Assembly: GCA_020433455.1 (NCBI GenBank)
Contig: JAGRCP010000063.1
Location: 1 to 56,499, forward strand
Length of the DNA: 56,499 nucleotides
DNA from: Caldilineaceae bacterium
GTDB lineage: Bacteria > Chloroflexota > Anaerolineae > Caldilineales > Caldilineaceae
Reading direction: 5' to 3'
Under the pieces are notes generated by a model that made no database searches, was not told where the DNA came from, and worked only from the letters and a program-made list of their open reading frames with translations. This document shows, piece after piece, positions 1-8,799 of the stretch. A program made the translations under genes and the position numbers. Each line of letters starts with the position of its first letter. The first letter of the stretch is position 1.

Positions 1-1140
1 TGACCTTCTCGCAGTGAAGTCAAGAATTGTAATCAGGGATATCAGCGCGGCAATGGTCATGCCCAAAAATGTAATCAGACCTGGCAGCCCTTGAGTCAAG
101 GCGATCTGGAGATATAAATTGTGGGCGTGGCTCAAGAAGCCGACATGCAGCAAAAAGAGATAGGCGGATAAAATCGGCATGGAATCGGCGAGCCCGCTGC
201 CGGTAAAGCGGTAATCCAGGATCAGCGGCAACACATCATGCCAGAGCTGCGCCCGATTCAAAGCTGAATTGCCTGCCGCGCCTTTTCCTAACGGTCCAGC
301 CGCATCAGGGCGTATCATGGCCCATAGGAAACCAACAATCAGGGCGGTAAAGAGTAGGATCAGCAGGCCATCCGTGACGAATCGCCAATGTTTTTCCTGC
401 CAGACGCCGGTGCGTTTGTAGAGATAAGCGCCGACTGCACACCCTGCGCCTAACCCAAGATATGCGCCTTGGGAGTTTGTCGTCTGCATAGCCAAACCTG
501 CAAACGCAAGCGTAATAAATGTCGCGATTGAAGCAATCCGATTGCGTCGCCACAGCCATGCGCTGCCGCCTATTCCCAGCCCGATCAACGGCACAAGCCC
601 GCTTGCCGCAACGTTGCCGTTGATCACAACGCCGTCATCCTGATTAGGCAGCCAGGTAAGCAGGACCGCGGCCGGGGATTGCAGAATCTCCGGCTTGGCT
701 ACACCCCACGCCTGCCAATCCGCCGTAAGCAGATAGACGACCCCGAGCAGAAACGCGAGCCACGCAGCGATCACAGACGTAATTCCGACCGTGCCGTCTT
801 CGGACGTTGCTTGATTCAAATAGCCGATGCTCCAGGCAATCATAAGCCCGACAGTTATCAGTTGCATTCGTCCCAATGCGGCGAGCTTGTCATAGGAGAT
901 GGCGACGCCCAATAGTGCGGTCGTGAAAAAGATGAGAGCGGAGGAGGCGGCTAAGGCGGAGGAAAAGCTCAACACAGAGGTTGCGGCGAAGGAGAGAACG
1001 GCAGTCGAGTGCGGACGCTTGCGCCGGCGTCGATGTACTGTCTTGCCTGCCCCCTCAACCATTTCAGTCATCTTTGCCTCGGGCTTGCAATTTAACCTGA
1101 TCTTCAGCAGAAGCAATAGTTTTTCTACTGAGGTATCCAT
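1..1140 (-). CDS. O-antigen ligase/polymerase (Wzy_C/WaaL-like), partial, 3' end off window
   Basis: An open frame of 380 codons runs from an ATG at 1140 to the left edge with no stop, so the C-terminus is missing. It would join or polymerise undecaprenyl-linked glycan repeat units at the outer face of the membrane. The translation is a polytopic membrane protein with the family's hallmark near the end, DYRFTGSGL followed by HVGFLSHAHNLYL (the AHN motif of the Wzy_C domain), and an earlier NSQGAYLGLGAG segment. The ATG at 1140 has GGAGAGG just upstream, lying inside a palindromic repeat; an alternative ATG at 1071 has GAGG five bases upstream. It is downstream of radical SAM and GT2 genes on the same strand. 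Family assignment is firm; ligase versus polymerase cannot be decided. Confidence 0.85.
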   Translation of the reverse strand, partial: MDTSVEKLLLLLKIRLNCKPEAKMTEMVEGAGKTVHRRRRKRPHSTAVLSFAATSVLSFSSALAASSALIFFTTALLGVAISYDKLAALGRMQLITVGLMIAWSIGYLNQATSEDGTVGITSVIAAWLAFLLGVVYLLTADWQAWGVAKPEILQSPAAVLLTWLPNQDDGVVINGNVAASGLVPLIGLGIGGSAWLWRRNRIASIATFITLAFAGLAMQTTNSQGAYLGLGAGCAVGAYLYKRTGVWQEKHWRFVTDGLLILLFTALIVGFLWAMIRPDAAGPLGKGAAGNSALNRAQLWHDVLPLILDYRFTGSGLADSMPILSAYLFLLHVGFLSHAHNLYLQIALTQGLPGLITFLGMTIAALISLITILDFTARRS

Positions 1141-1215
1141 GCAGACCTCTCCGGGAGGGTGTGCGAAAAGCACGCCAACTCCAGAGAGAAACCTCCCGGA
1201 GGCTGTACTGTAACC
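1132..1215 (-). repeat. Palindromic leader repeat, copy 1
   Basis: Read on the minus strand it starts GGTTACAGTACAGCC, contains the near-palindrome CCTCCGGGAGG, a 26-base spacer, then CCCTCCCGGAG and ends with an ATG in the context TGCATGGATACC. That ATG is a candidate start of the O-antigen ligase gene. The first 30 bases match the copy at 7411 with one mismatch; the last ~28 match with few. Confidence 0.8.
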
Positions 1216-1250
1216 TGTCGAGAAAAGTAATGATTCCCGCTGGGTGAAGT

Positions 1251-2960
1251 TTAGCTGCGTGAGAACTGCATCATCTGCCAGCCGACATTGGCGGCGCTCT
1301 TGGCGCCCTGCCAGGAGTTGAGGCCGCGCACAAACGTCCATATCGGGCCGGGCCGCATGGACCATTCACGCGTGGCGCGTTTTTGCCAATATTCGAGTTG
1401 CTCGGCGGTAAGATTTTCGTAATCCAGTACGGTCGATTGATCCATATCCACTTCCTCCCAACGCGTGCCCGGTCGGAACCAATTGTTTTCTACTACCTGA
1501 TAAAAGAAAGGCGTTCCCGGATAGGGCGCAGCGATATGAAAGAGAGCGATGTCCAACGGCAGCTTTTTGGCATAGTCAATAGTCTGGCGGATCGATTCTT
1601 CCGTTTCTCCCGGAAGGCCGATAATAAAGTAGCCCCAATTTTTAATTCCCGCTTCTTTGGCCCAGCATAGCGCCTGCAAGGCCTGTTCCTTGCGATAGCC
1701 TTTACGCACGCGTTTGAGGATTTGTTCATTAGCGCTTTCAATTCCCCAAGAGATCAGCCAGCAGCCCGCTTGCCCCATGAGCGACAGCATCTCCTGGTCG
1801 ACATAATCAACCCGGCTGTTGCATGTCCAACGAATCTTTAGATCGCGTTCAATAATGAGCCGGCATAGCTCAACCACATGCTCCCGATTAACGGTGAAGA
1901 GATCGGCATACATATGGATATTGCGAATGCCCAGCTGATCCAACCCCTCCAATTCCGCAACGATATTCCCGGCAGAGCGTACGCGTACGCTGTTCTGATA
2001 GCTTACGTGCTTGATGCAGTAAGTACAGCCGGCAGGACAACCGCGGCTGGTTACGATGAAGGTGAAGGGCCCCTTGATCATGGGCATAATCTGTTTATCC
2101 AGGGGCAACAGGTCGTGGCGCGGAATGGGCAAGTCGTCCAGATCAGGAATAAACGGCCGATCCGGATTAACGACAATTTCTGCTCCGTTGCGCCATGCAA
2201 GACCAAGTATGGTCGTCAGGGAAGATTCGCCGGGATTGACGGAAAAGGCATCCGCCGTTACCTCTCGGCCTTGTCGCCGCTTTTGCAGATGATTGGTCTC
2301 TTCAAGCATTTTTTTGATGCGAGGATCGCCGGGTTCTTTTCCCTCAAGCGTATCCAATAGGTCGCGCAGCGTCATTTCCGGCTCACCCCGCAGAATAAAA
2401 TCGAGCGCGGGGAAGGGACGCATGGTTTCCAGCGTCATGGGCGTAACATGGGTGCCGAATGCAATGGTCTTTGCGCCGATGGATTTGGCCAGGAAAACGC
2501 CGTACATGTCGTTGCGCAAGGTGGGTGCGGTTACTTGCGTCAGGTAATATTGGGGTCGCTTTTTGTCGAGCAGTTGCTCGAACTCAGCCCAGGTCATATG
2601 CACGGCATTGGCATCCACTACCTCAACCGTGTATTCCGGCAGGAGGATTGCGGCCAATTGGGCCAAGCTGACTTGGGGCCAGACCATGTTTTCGCGGCTG
2701 CGTCGGCCCACACGATGCTGGCTGCGAATCCAGACGCCGCCGTCCGGCGTCGGCGGATTTACCAGGAGAACATCGACGCTGCCCGGAGGTCGTGTCGATG
2801 AGGTAACCGTTTTGACGGCTGCACCGACATCCGGGAACGTTGAAGCCCGCAGGGAAGGAATGCGGCGTGAACCCAAATTGGCTCGAATACTCTCCGTTAG
2901 CTCAAGTTTGCTCACTGTAAATCCATTCTCTCGGCTAGTCTTCCACCCATTTTGCAACAA
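1251..2960 (-). CDS. B12-binding domain radical SAM protein
   Basis: About 569 residues. The N-terminal part (roughly 60-190) has the DVLLVNPPTP opening and Rossmann-like layout of a cobalamin-binding domain; a radical SAM core follows with SRGCPAGCTYC (cluster cysteines CxxxCxxC near residues 306-313) and later GYFIIGLPGETEES, typical of the BchE/HpnP-like group. Such enzymes do methylations or rearrangements; the substrate cannot be read from sequence, but the position between a GT2 gene and an O-antigen ligase suggests glycan or lipid modification. The frame opens with TTG at 2960 without a clear ribosome site; a GTG at 2915 is an alternative, so the start is uncertain. It follows the GT2 gene by a few bases and is probably co-transcribed. 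Confidence 0.85.
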   Translation of the reverse strand: MLQNGWKTSRENGFTVSKLELTESIRANLGSRRIPSLRASTFPDVGAAVKTVTSSTRPPGSVDVLLVNPPTPDGGVWIRSQHRVGRRSRENMVWPQVSLAQLAAILLPEYTVEVVDANAVHMTWAEFEQLLDKKRPQYYLTQVTAPTLRNDMYGVFLAKSIGAKTIAFGTHVTPMTLETMRPFPALDFILRGEPEMTLRDLLDTLEGKEPGDPRIKKMLEETNHLQKRRQGREVTADAFSVNPGESSLTTILGLAWRNGAEIVVNPDRPFIPDLDDLPIPRHDLLPLDKQIMPMIKGPFTFIVTSRGCPAGCTYCIKHVSYQNSVRVRSAGNIVAELEGLDQLGIRNIHMYADLFTVNREHVVELCRLIIERDLKIRWTCNSRVDYVDQEMLSLMGQAGCWLISWGIESANEQILKRVRKGYRKEQALQALCWAKEAGIKNWGYFIIGLPGETEESIRQTIDYAKKLPLDIALFHIAAPYPGTPFFYQVVENNWFRPGTRWEEVDMDQSTVLDYENLTAEQLEYWQKRATREWSMRPGPIWTFVRGLNSWQGAKSAANVGWQMMQFSRS

Positions 2961-2974
2961 TACGATAAGGATGA

Positions 2975-4198
2975 TCAGGCAGTGCGAACCTCAAGTCGAG
3001 GCTCTATCTCGCCCATATCCTCCCAAATCAATTCCTCACGCAGGCTTAGAGTTTCTAAAACCTGAATCTGCACCCAGGCGATTATCAATTGAATCCCGAC
3101 TAATGTGAGACCGGTGCTGATCAGGTAGTAGAACCAGATGCGTGAGACCGCCGTTCCGCCCAGACCAAACGCAAGCGCCGCTAATCCGATGATGATGCCG
3201 AGTATCGAGGAAATTAAACCGATCCAACCGAATTGGCGCTCCACCCTCGGCATGATAGGTCGGCCGAACAGCCCCTGTCGCACAGTGCTTTTGTGAAAAA
3301 GGGCCACAAAGTAATTAAAGCTGATTCCGAGCGCAAGTACGCTTATACCGGCAACTGCAAATACTAACCCCGCGAAGATGGAAAATGCGCCGAAGGCGTC
3401 TAGGGAGTTGACACCCTGCATACGTAGCAAGGTGATAACCAGGGCAATAAGTGCGGCAAGCGCCAATATTGTCAGGCTAATCAGTCCCAAAATTTGTACG
3501 GGATTGTAGCTCAGTGCGGTCCAGACGATGGATTGGGCAAAACGCATGCCGTCATGGATTACACTCAACTTGGAGCGTCCGGCTCGCTCACTGTACGGAA
3601 TCGGCACTTCGATCATATGCAGATCTTCGTGGAGGGCGCGCGTACTCATGACGGGCGTTAAGTTTAGGCCATCGGGCAGCGGGTAGATGCGCGGTAGAAT
3701 CGATTTCTTGAAGACGCGCATGCCGGATGCGGAATCGGTGATGCGTTTGGCGCTGATCAAACTTACCAAATTGGCAAAGATCATGTTGCCAATCCGTCGT
3801 ACCAGCGGCATTTGGCTATCGGATCCGGCCATGCGCGAGCCAATCACGATGTCTGCATTTTCTTTCAAGGCTGCCTCACAAAGACGAGGAAAGAATTCGG
3901 GCGGATAAGTTCCGTCGGCATCCAGAAAACCAATCCATTCGCCTTTAGCCGCAGCATAACCGGTCTTGAGGGCAGCGCCATAGCCGAGATTGGCGGGATG
4001 ACGAATAAGCCGCGCTCCCGGCAGCGCCTTTACGATATTCGGCGTCCGATCCGTGGAGCCGTCATCCACCACAATTAATTCCAGATTGGAGATTCCAACT
4101 GTAGCCAATTCGCCGCGCGTTTCCAACACGCGCAACATGATGTCCTTGATACCATCTTCCTCATTCAAAGCGGGAATTACGACGGAGAGCATAGTCAT
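2975..4198 (-). CDS. Family 2 glycosyltransferase, DPM1-like with C-terminal membrane segments
   Basis: 407 residues. Starts with the GT2 signature [15 protein letters not shown] and has [14 protein letters not shown], where DAD is the nucleotide-sugar/metal DxD motif, and VIGSRMAG. After about residue 230 come four hydrophobic segments, as in polyprenyl-phosphate sugar transferases that load a sugar onto a lipid carrier at the inner face of the membrane. The start at 4198 (ATG ACT ATG) is chosen because GGAGG lies seven bases upstream (4206-4210); the frame continues 34 codons further upstream but without family similarity. First gene of a minus-strand group with the radical SAM and ligase genes. 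Confidence 0.9.
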   Translation of the reverse strand: MTMLSVVIPALNEEDGIKDIMLRVLETRGELATVGISNLELIVVDDGSTDRTPNIVKALPGARLIRHPANLGYGAALKTGYAAAKGEWIGFLDADGTYPPEFFPRLCEAALKENADIVIGSRMAGSDSQMPLVRRIGNMIFANLVSLISAKRITDSASGMRVFKKSILPRIYPLPDGLNLTPVMSTRALHEDLHMIEVPIPYSERAGRSKLSVIHDGMRFAQSIVWTALSYNPVQILGLISLTILALAALIALVITLLRMQGVNSLDAFGAFSIFAGLVFAVAGISVLALGISFNYFVALFHKSTVRQGLFGRPIMPRVERQFGWIGLISSILGIIIGLAALAFGLGGTAVSRIWFYYLISTGLTLVGIQLIIAWVQIQVLETLSLREELIWEDMGEIEPRLEVRTA

Positions 4199-4729
4199 AG
4201 GAGATCCTCCCACAAAAGACTTCAGTCCGAGTTCAAAATGTCCCGGATCGAACTCTGCGCTGGCAAGAAAGGCCGAGCCAAAAATTTTGGGTAGGCTCAA
4301 GTCGAGCAGAAAACGGCGTTTTTGAGGTTTTATAACAGACGATAAGGATAAGGAAAGGACAGGATGAACCGCCCGGATTTTGCGAGATGAGGAGAGTCCC
4401 CGGAAGCGGTATACCGACTAGCATTGAAAGCTAAGCATATATGTAGCCGTGAATGAAAGCATACAGTTCCGAAAAAAGAATAACAACTAATAATTGAGGG
4501 GGTTTTTGCCTGCCTGTTTGGCCACCCGCAGCCTATCTTATTGTGTAGGAGGGGCGGGCGGCCTGTTCAGGCTTTGAGGGGCGAGGGAGGGGCTGAAGAC
4601 AGAATTGGCGGACGAGTTGATTCGGGGATGTGCGGGGCGCTTATTTACCTGCGGCGGCCTTTGAGTTTTCAACGCAAACGAACTGGGTTGAGCTGAAAAG
4701 GCGTAAGAGATTACTGGGCAATGCGTTTA
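4199..4729. other. Intergenic region without recognised gene
   Basis: 530 bases between the acyltransferase and GT2 genes, both on the minus strand. It must contain the GT2 leader (ribosome site at 4206-4210). A G-rich stretch around 4550-4602 has several runs of three or four G on the plus strand. No convincing promoter, terminator or small gene was found. Confidence 0.6.
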
Positions 4730-5527
4730 CTAAAAGCGATCGGTTCCAATGTCTTCGCAACGAGGGGATGGTTGTTTGATTGTCCGAATTAGCCGGGCCG
4801 GGACTCCGCCCACCATAGTGTGCGGCGCAACGTCCTTTGTCACTACGGCGCCCGCCGCGACAACAGCTCCTTTTCCGATCGTCACCCCGTCGGTTATGAT
4901 CGCACCGGCTCCAATCCAGGCGTCATCCCCGATGACTATGCCTTGTGCTGTAATGCCTTGCTCGATAATCGGGATACCAGGATCGTTATAGATATGGTTG
5001 ACAGCTAACATCTGCACCTGGGGGGCTGTATAGACCCGATCCCCGATTGTAATTCCGCCCTGTCCGCGCAGGATATTCAACTCACCGATCAGGCAGTCGT
5101 CTCCGATACGGATCCATGCATGAGGCAAGTCTCGAAAATTGTATACGTGTAGAACTGCGCCATGCATGATCAATGAACGGGCTCCGATGCGGATTCCTTG
5201 GGGACAGGCGTGTAAATAGACGCCATAGTCAAGATATGCACGCGCGCCCAGGCGGATATGGTCTGTAAACCGAAGCCGTACGCCGTTTTCAATAGCAACA
5301 ATGCCATCCATTTTTAAGACAAGCCGATAGACAACGGCTCGCAGCCCAATTCCAATCACGGTTGGAATCCATGCAAAGAGGGCAAATATCAACTGTTCTA
5401 TACAGTAGCGCCCTACGCCGGAGGCCTGACGATGTATATAGACGGAGATGCCTTCGCCGGTTGAAGATGGAATGACCGATTTATGATTCATCGAGTAAAT
5501 AGAGGCATGGTGGAAATTTTTCGGCAA
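4730..5527 (-). CDS. Hexapeptide-repeat (LbH) acyltransferase
   Basis: 265 residues counted from a TTG at 5527; an ATG at 5491 ([10 protein letters not shown]) is equally possible and would give 253. The C-terminal two thirds are a left-handed beta-helix with repeated [LIV]G-x4 units, for example [16 protein letters not shown] and [16 protein letters not shown], ending in GGVPARLI, the usual close of the CysE/LacA/NodL/WbbJ acetyltransferase group. A hydrophobic stretch near residues 45-70 suggests membrane association. Likely O-acetylates a sugar of the glycan made by this cluster; the acceptor is inferred only from context. Confidence 0.85.
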   Translation of the reverse strand: MPKNFHHASIYSMNHKSVIPSSTGEGISVYIHRQASGVGRYCIEQLIFALFAWIPTVIGIGLRAVVYRLVLKMDGIVAIENGVRLRFTDHIRLGARAYLDYGVYLHACPQGIRIGARSLIMHGAVLHVYNFRDLPHAWIRIGDDCLIGELNILRGQGGITIGDRVYTAPQVQMLAVNHIYNDPGIPIIEQGITAQGIVIGDDAWIGAGAIITDGVTIGKGAVVAAGAVVTKDVAPHTMVGGVPARLIRTIKQPSPRCEDIGTDRF

Positions 5528-5825
5528 CAGAACCGGGGAAGGCAGCCATGAACGCGTAAAAAGTATTTTGTCCTAATATTGATTGCCACGCAAGAAGCTA
5601 TGCGTCTTCACGCCTACGCCTCCCCTACAAATCGCGTACTTGGTTCACTTATCGCTTAATTTGGCGAAAATGTAGACCTCCGATGATTGGCTCCCTTTCG
5701 GTCTTTTTTGTACAATCGGTCTTTGACTGTATCTATACAGTTGACAATCTGCCTGGAATTTCCTGATGAACGACCGGAACGCAGTAAGCGGGTCCCTATT
5801 TGAGAACGAGCTTGTCCCATGCTGA

Positions 5826-5915
5826 GAGCGTATTACCCATGCTGGGCGGCAGCAGCCTTATGCTGATCCGTTCAATGTCTATCTGCCTATTGTCAATCGG
5901 CAGATAAAGCTTTAG
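5826..5915 (+). pseudogene. Remnant of the 3' end of a beta-propeller gene
   Basis: In the frame ending with TAG at 5913-5915 the translation reads RITHAGRQQPYADPFN then VYLPIVNRQIKL. This matches the end of the intact propeller at 9683-10762 (NTIAGWQPPYADLLTAYLPI, then INR). An in-frame TGA at 5823-5825 closes the upstream side and no earlier similarity was seen. It precedes the first glycosidase by 39 bases, as the intact propeller precedes the second glycosidase by 46 bases, and the intervening sequence is also alike. It is read as the leftover of a duplicated propeller-glycosidase unit. Confidence 0.75.
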
Positions 5916-5954
5916 CTATCTGATTTATTTATGTAAAGGAGTAGGGAAATTCGA

Positions 5955-7388
5955 ATGGCTCGTTTCATGCATGGTAAAATTTATTGGACCCTGGCCGTCA
6001 TCCTCTGTTTGACATCCTGCCTTTGGACGTCTCCGGCTATCGCTCAAGAGGCTCCCCTGCCTGATGGGACTATTGCCGCCTCTGCCGAACAATATGCGAT
6101 CTTTCTGCCTTTTACCTCGCAACCTATGCGTACAGCAACGCCGTTTGGCGTGCAGATGTATTTTGATACCAGTTCCAGCGCACCTTCATTTGGACCGCTC
6201 ATGGAGCTGAACGCATCCTGGGTGCGCAGTCAAGTCCTCTGGTCGTATGTGGAGCCCAGCAACACCACGCCCGATCAATTCATCTGGGATATGCCCGACG
6301 GCGGATTGGCCGTCGCGCGGGAAGGCGGCATGAACGTCATCGCTACCATTACCCGCAACCCCGACTGGGCGTCGCCCAATCTGCACGGGTATATTCCGAC
6401 TGAAAACCTGGATGATTTTGCTGAATTTATGGGCGCCGTGGTCGAACGGTATGACGGCGACGGCTACCAGGACGATCCGCAGGGCAGCATAGTCAAGTAT
6501 TGGGAGCTGTATAACGAACCCGACGGTGCATCTAAGCCTGATGAAATCCGTTGGGGTGAATACGGTGAAGAATATGCGAATATGTTGAAGGCCGTTTATC
6601 CTGTCATCAAGGCGGCGGATCCTGAAGCGCAGGTTGTTTTTGGCGGCATAGCCTATGACTGGTTCACGGATCAGGGCGGCTCCTTCACGCGCAGTTTTTT
6701 GTCCGACGTGTTGGCCAATGGCGGGGGCGCATATTTCGACGTGATGAACTTTCATGTCTATCCTGCTTTTGCGCCTAATTGGGTCTCGCAGCCGGGCGAC
6801 GGTCCCGGTCTTTATGAAAAAGCCGAGGCCATCCGTCAGGTGATGGCGCCGTACGGCGTCAGTAAACCCATGATGATCACGGAAGCGGGCTCCCATAGTA
6901 ATGCTGACGGTACCTCCTCTTCTACGCCCGAAATTCAGGCCAGCTATGTTGTGGCCCTCTATACCCAAACCATGGCGGCGGATATCCTGACAATGATCTG
7001 GTTTATGCTTTATGATCCGCCTGAATGGTACCCAAATAAAACCGGTCTGATGGACAACAGCAACCCGCCTGTCCTCAAGCCGGCCTATTATACCTATCAG
7101 CGTACAGCTGCTAAGCTGAGCCGCGCTACGTTTGACCGCATATTGAGTGATGAAGAGATAGGCAATGATAGTATGCTGGCCTATCGCTTTACAGACGGTG
7201 CGGGACGTCCGCTTTATGTGGCGTGGATGGCTCCGCTTAAGGAGAGCAGTTCCGCTACGCTTGTTTTAAGCGGCGGTTCCGCACAGGTGCTGGATATCTT
7301 TGGCGTATCGACCGAGGTGCAGGGTGATAATGGCCGCCTGGAAATTCCGGTGACCAATCAGCCTGTTATCATCGAGGTGAGAGAGTAG
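5955..7388 (+). CDS. Secreted glycoside hydrolase-like TIM-barrel protein, copy A (GH39/clan A-like)
   Basis: 477 residues, with a signal peptide (charged start, hydrophobic residues 8-27, cleavage near AIAQEA). The mature part begins with a short linker containing AIFLPFTSQ, a variant of the [YF]LP tag found in neighbours, then a (beta/alpha)8 barrel. Two clan-A catalytic carboxylates are visible: E188 in WELYNEPDG (acid/base) and E310 in MMITEAGSHSN (nucleophile). A beta-sandwich-like tail of ~90 residues closes it. Start ATG at 5955 follows AAGGAG. It is strongly similar along its whole length to the protein at 10809-12275. Probably trims or remodels the exported polysaccharide; substrate unknown. 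Confidence 0.85.
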   Translation: MARFMHGKIYWTLAVILCLTSCLWTSPAIAQEAPLPDGTIAASAEQYAIFLPFTSQPMRTATPFGVQMYFDTSSSAPSFGPLMELNASWVRSQVLWSYVEPSNTTPDQFIWDMPDGGLAVAREGGMNVIATITRNPDWASPNLHGYIPTENLDDFAEFMGAVVERYDGDGYQDDPQGSIVKYWELYNEPDGASKPDEIRWGEYGEEYANMLKAVYPVIKAADPEAQVVFGGIAYDWFTDQGGSFTRSFLSDVLANGGGAYFDVMNFHVYPAFAPNWVSQPGDGPGLYEKAEAIRQVMAPYGVSKPMMITEAGSHSNADGTSSSTPEIQASYVVALYTQTMAADILTMIWFMLYDPPEWYPNKTGLMDNSNPPVLKPAYYTYQRTAAKLSRATFDRILSDEEIGNDSMLAYRFTDGAGRPLYVAWMAPLKESSSATLVLSGGSAQVLDIFGVSTEVQGDNGRLEIPVTNQPVIIEVRE

Positions 7389-7410
7389 AAGCACTTCTCT
7401 ATTCCAAAAC

Positions 7411-7473
7411 GGTTACTGTACAGCCTCCGGGAGGTTTCTCGCAGACCCTCCCGGAGGGACCTGTATGGTTACC
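7411..7473 (+). repeat. Palindromic leader repeat, copy 2
   Basis: Begins GGTTACTGTACAGCC and ends CTGTATGGTTACC, which are imperfect inverted ends; inside are CCTCCGGGAGG and CCCTCCCGGAGGG, near-palindromes that are reverse complements of each other, separated by a short spacer. Same family as the copy at 1132-1215 and in the same orientation to its downstream gene. Confidence 0.8.
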
Positions 7474-7497
7474 CAAAACGACTATGTCGCATACTGA
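7465..7497 (+). CDS. Possible 10-codon leader peptide overlapping the GT4 start
   Basis: ATG at 7465, preceded by GGAGGGA from the repeat at five bases, opens MVTQNDYVAY and stops with TGA at 7495-7497, eleven bases inside the GT4 reading frame (start 7484). The aligned ATG in the other repeat copy can start a real gene. Translation is not demonstrated; it could couple translation to the GT4 gene, which has no ribosome site of its own, or be chance. Confidence 0.3.
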   Translation: MVTQNDYVAY

Positions 7498-8788
7498 GAG
7501 CGCATTGCGCAATTCATTGCCGCCTACGTCCCGATCATACCGTGTGCTGATGATCGCGCCCACCAGCTTTTTCGCTGATTACGGCTGCCACGTCCGCATC
7601 CTGGAAGAGGCGCGTACGCTTCAAAAACTGGGCCATACCGTGACTATTGCGACCTATCGCAACGGCGGCGATGTGGCCGATCTGGATATTGTGCGCACTT
7701 TGCCCATCCCTTGGCGTCGGGAGTATGAAGTCGGCTCCAGTCGGCATAAGCTGGCGTTTGACGCCCTGCTGGGCGCAAAAGTGTCGGGGCTTTTGATGCG
7801 CAGACGCTTTGACGTCATTCATGCTCATCTTCACGAGGGCGCACTCATCGGCCTGACGCTGGGGCGGCTCTTTCGCATTCCCGTTGTCTTTGATTTTCAA
7901 GGCAGTCTGACCGAAGAGATGATCGACCATGGCTTCTTACGCCGGGGGGGCGCGGTTTACGGCCCGCTGCGACGGCTGGAGCGCTGGATCGACCGCACAT
8001 CGCCCGCTATTTTCACCAGCACGGTCAATGCTGAACGCATTCTCGTGGAGCAGTTTGATTGCAACCCGGCGCGCATTCACGCTTTGCCCGATTGCGTTAA
8101 CAGCGATGCCTTCCGCCCTGTGGCCACATTTGATGCCGAGTCGCTGTCCGCCTTGCGCCATAAGTTTGGTCTGCCTGCCGATGGGAAGGTCATTGTCTAT
8201 CTCGGCCTGCTGGCTGAATATCAGGGAACGGGCCTGTTATTGGAAGCGATGCAGCGTATCCTCTCCCGGCATGACAACGTATATTTGCTGTTGATGGGCT
8301 TTCCGGATGTGGAGCGCTATCGTCAACGTGCGGTCGATTTGGGCGTCGATCACCGCGTGCGCTTTACAGGGCGCATCCCTTACGCTGAAGCGCCTTTGCA
8401 TCAGGCTCTGGGCGATGCGGCCGTAGCGCCCAAGCTCAGCTTGACTGAGGGCGCAGGCAAACTGATTAACTATATGGCAACGGGCGTGCCTACCGTTGCT
8501 TTTGATACGCCCGTTGCCCGGGAATATCTGGGCCCTTACGGTCTCTTCGCCCAGCGTGGCGATGCCGAAAGCCTGGCGCATACCCTGGAGACGGCCTTGT
8601 TCGACACCCGGGTAAACGCAGGGCTGGGCGAGCGCTTACGGGAGCGCGCTCGCCGGCTCTATGAATGGGAGAATGCCGGTCGGCGCATCGTCGAGACGTA
8701 CGCCCAGGTTCTGGGCGAGGCGGATGCAGACGTGGGGCATTCTGCCGAACAACCGAGCGAATCCACCGCCCGCGGTGTAGAAGCATAA
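7484..8788 (+). CDS. Glycosyltransferase family 4 (GT-B fold)
   Basis: 434 residues. The N-terminal half starts YRVLMIAPTSFFADYG and contains DVIHAHLHEG, the acceptor side of a GT-B enzyme; the C-terminal half has VIVYLGLLAEYQGTGLLLEA, VRFTGRIPYAEAP and KLSLTEGAGKLINYMATG, the nucleotide-sugar-binding half of GT4 retaining transferases. Cytoplasmic, adds a sugar to the lipid-linked repeat. The ATG at 7484 lacks a good ribosome site; the nearest SD-like GGAGGGA lies 24 bases up, in the repeat. The ABC-2 permease begins 11 bases downstream, so they form an operon. Confidence 0.9.
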   Translation: MSHTESALRNSLPPTSRSYRVLMIAPTSFFADYGCHVRILEEARTLQKLGHTVTIATYRNGGDVADLDIVRTLPIPWRREYEVGSSRHKLAFDALLGAKVSGLLMRRRFDVIHAHLHEGALIGLTLGRLFRIPVVFDFQGSLTEEMIDHGFLRRGGAVYGPLRRLERWIDRTSPAIFTSTVNAERILVEQFDCNPARIHALPDCVNSDAFRPVATFDAESLSALRHKFGLPADGKVIVYLGLLAEYQGTGLLLEAMQRILSRHDNVYLLLMGFPDVERYRQRAVDLGVDHRVRFTGRIPYAEAPLHQALGDAAVAPKLSLTEGAGKLINYMATGVPTVAFDTPVAREYLGPYGLFAQRGDAESLAHTLETALFDTRVNAGLGERLRERARRLYEWENAGRRIVETYAQVLGEADADVGHSAEQPSESTARGVEA

Positions 8789-8799
8789 GAGCAATCTTT

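Noticed and set aside
4199-4300. 34-codon extension of GT2
   Set aside because: GGAGG seven bases before ATG 4198 and the family start at [12 protein letters not shown] decide the start.
4545-4602. Possible G-quadruplex in G-rich stretch
   Set aside because: The four G-runs are separated by a long loop; evidence too weak.
5701-5760. TTGACT/TTGACA and TATACA hexamers before the first glycosidase
   Set aside because: No pair has a 16-19 base spacing with a good -10; promoter not called.
8665-8799. Upstream extension of the ABC-2 permease
   Set aside because: Overlaps GT4 in another frame and lacks similarity; ATG 8800 begins the family sequence.
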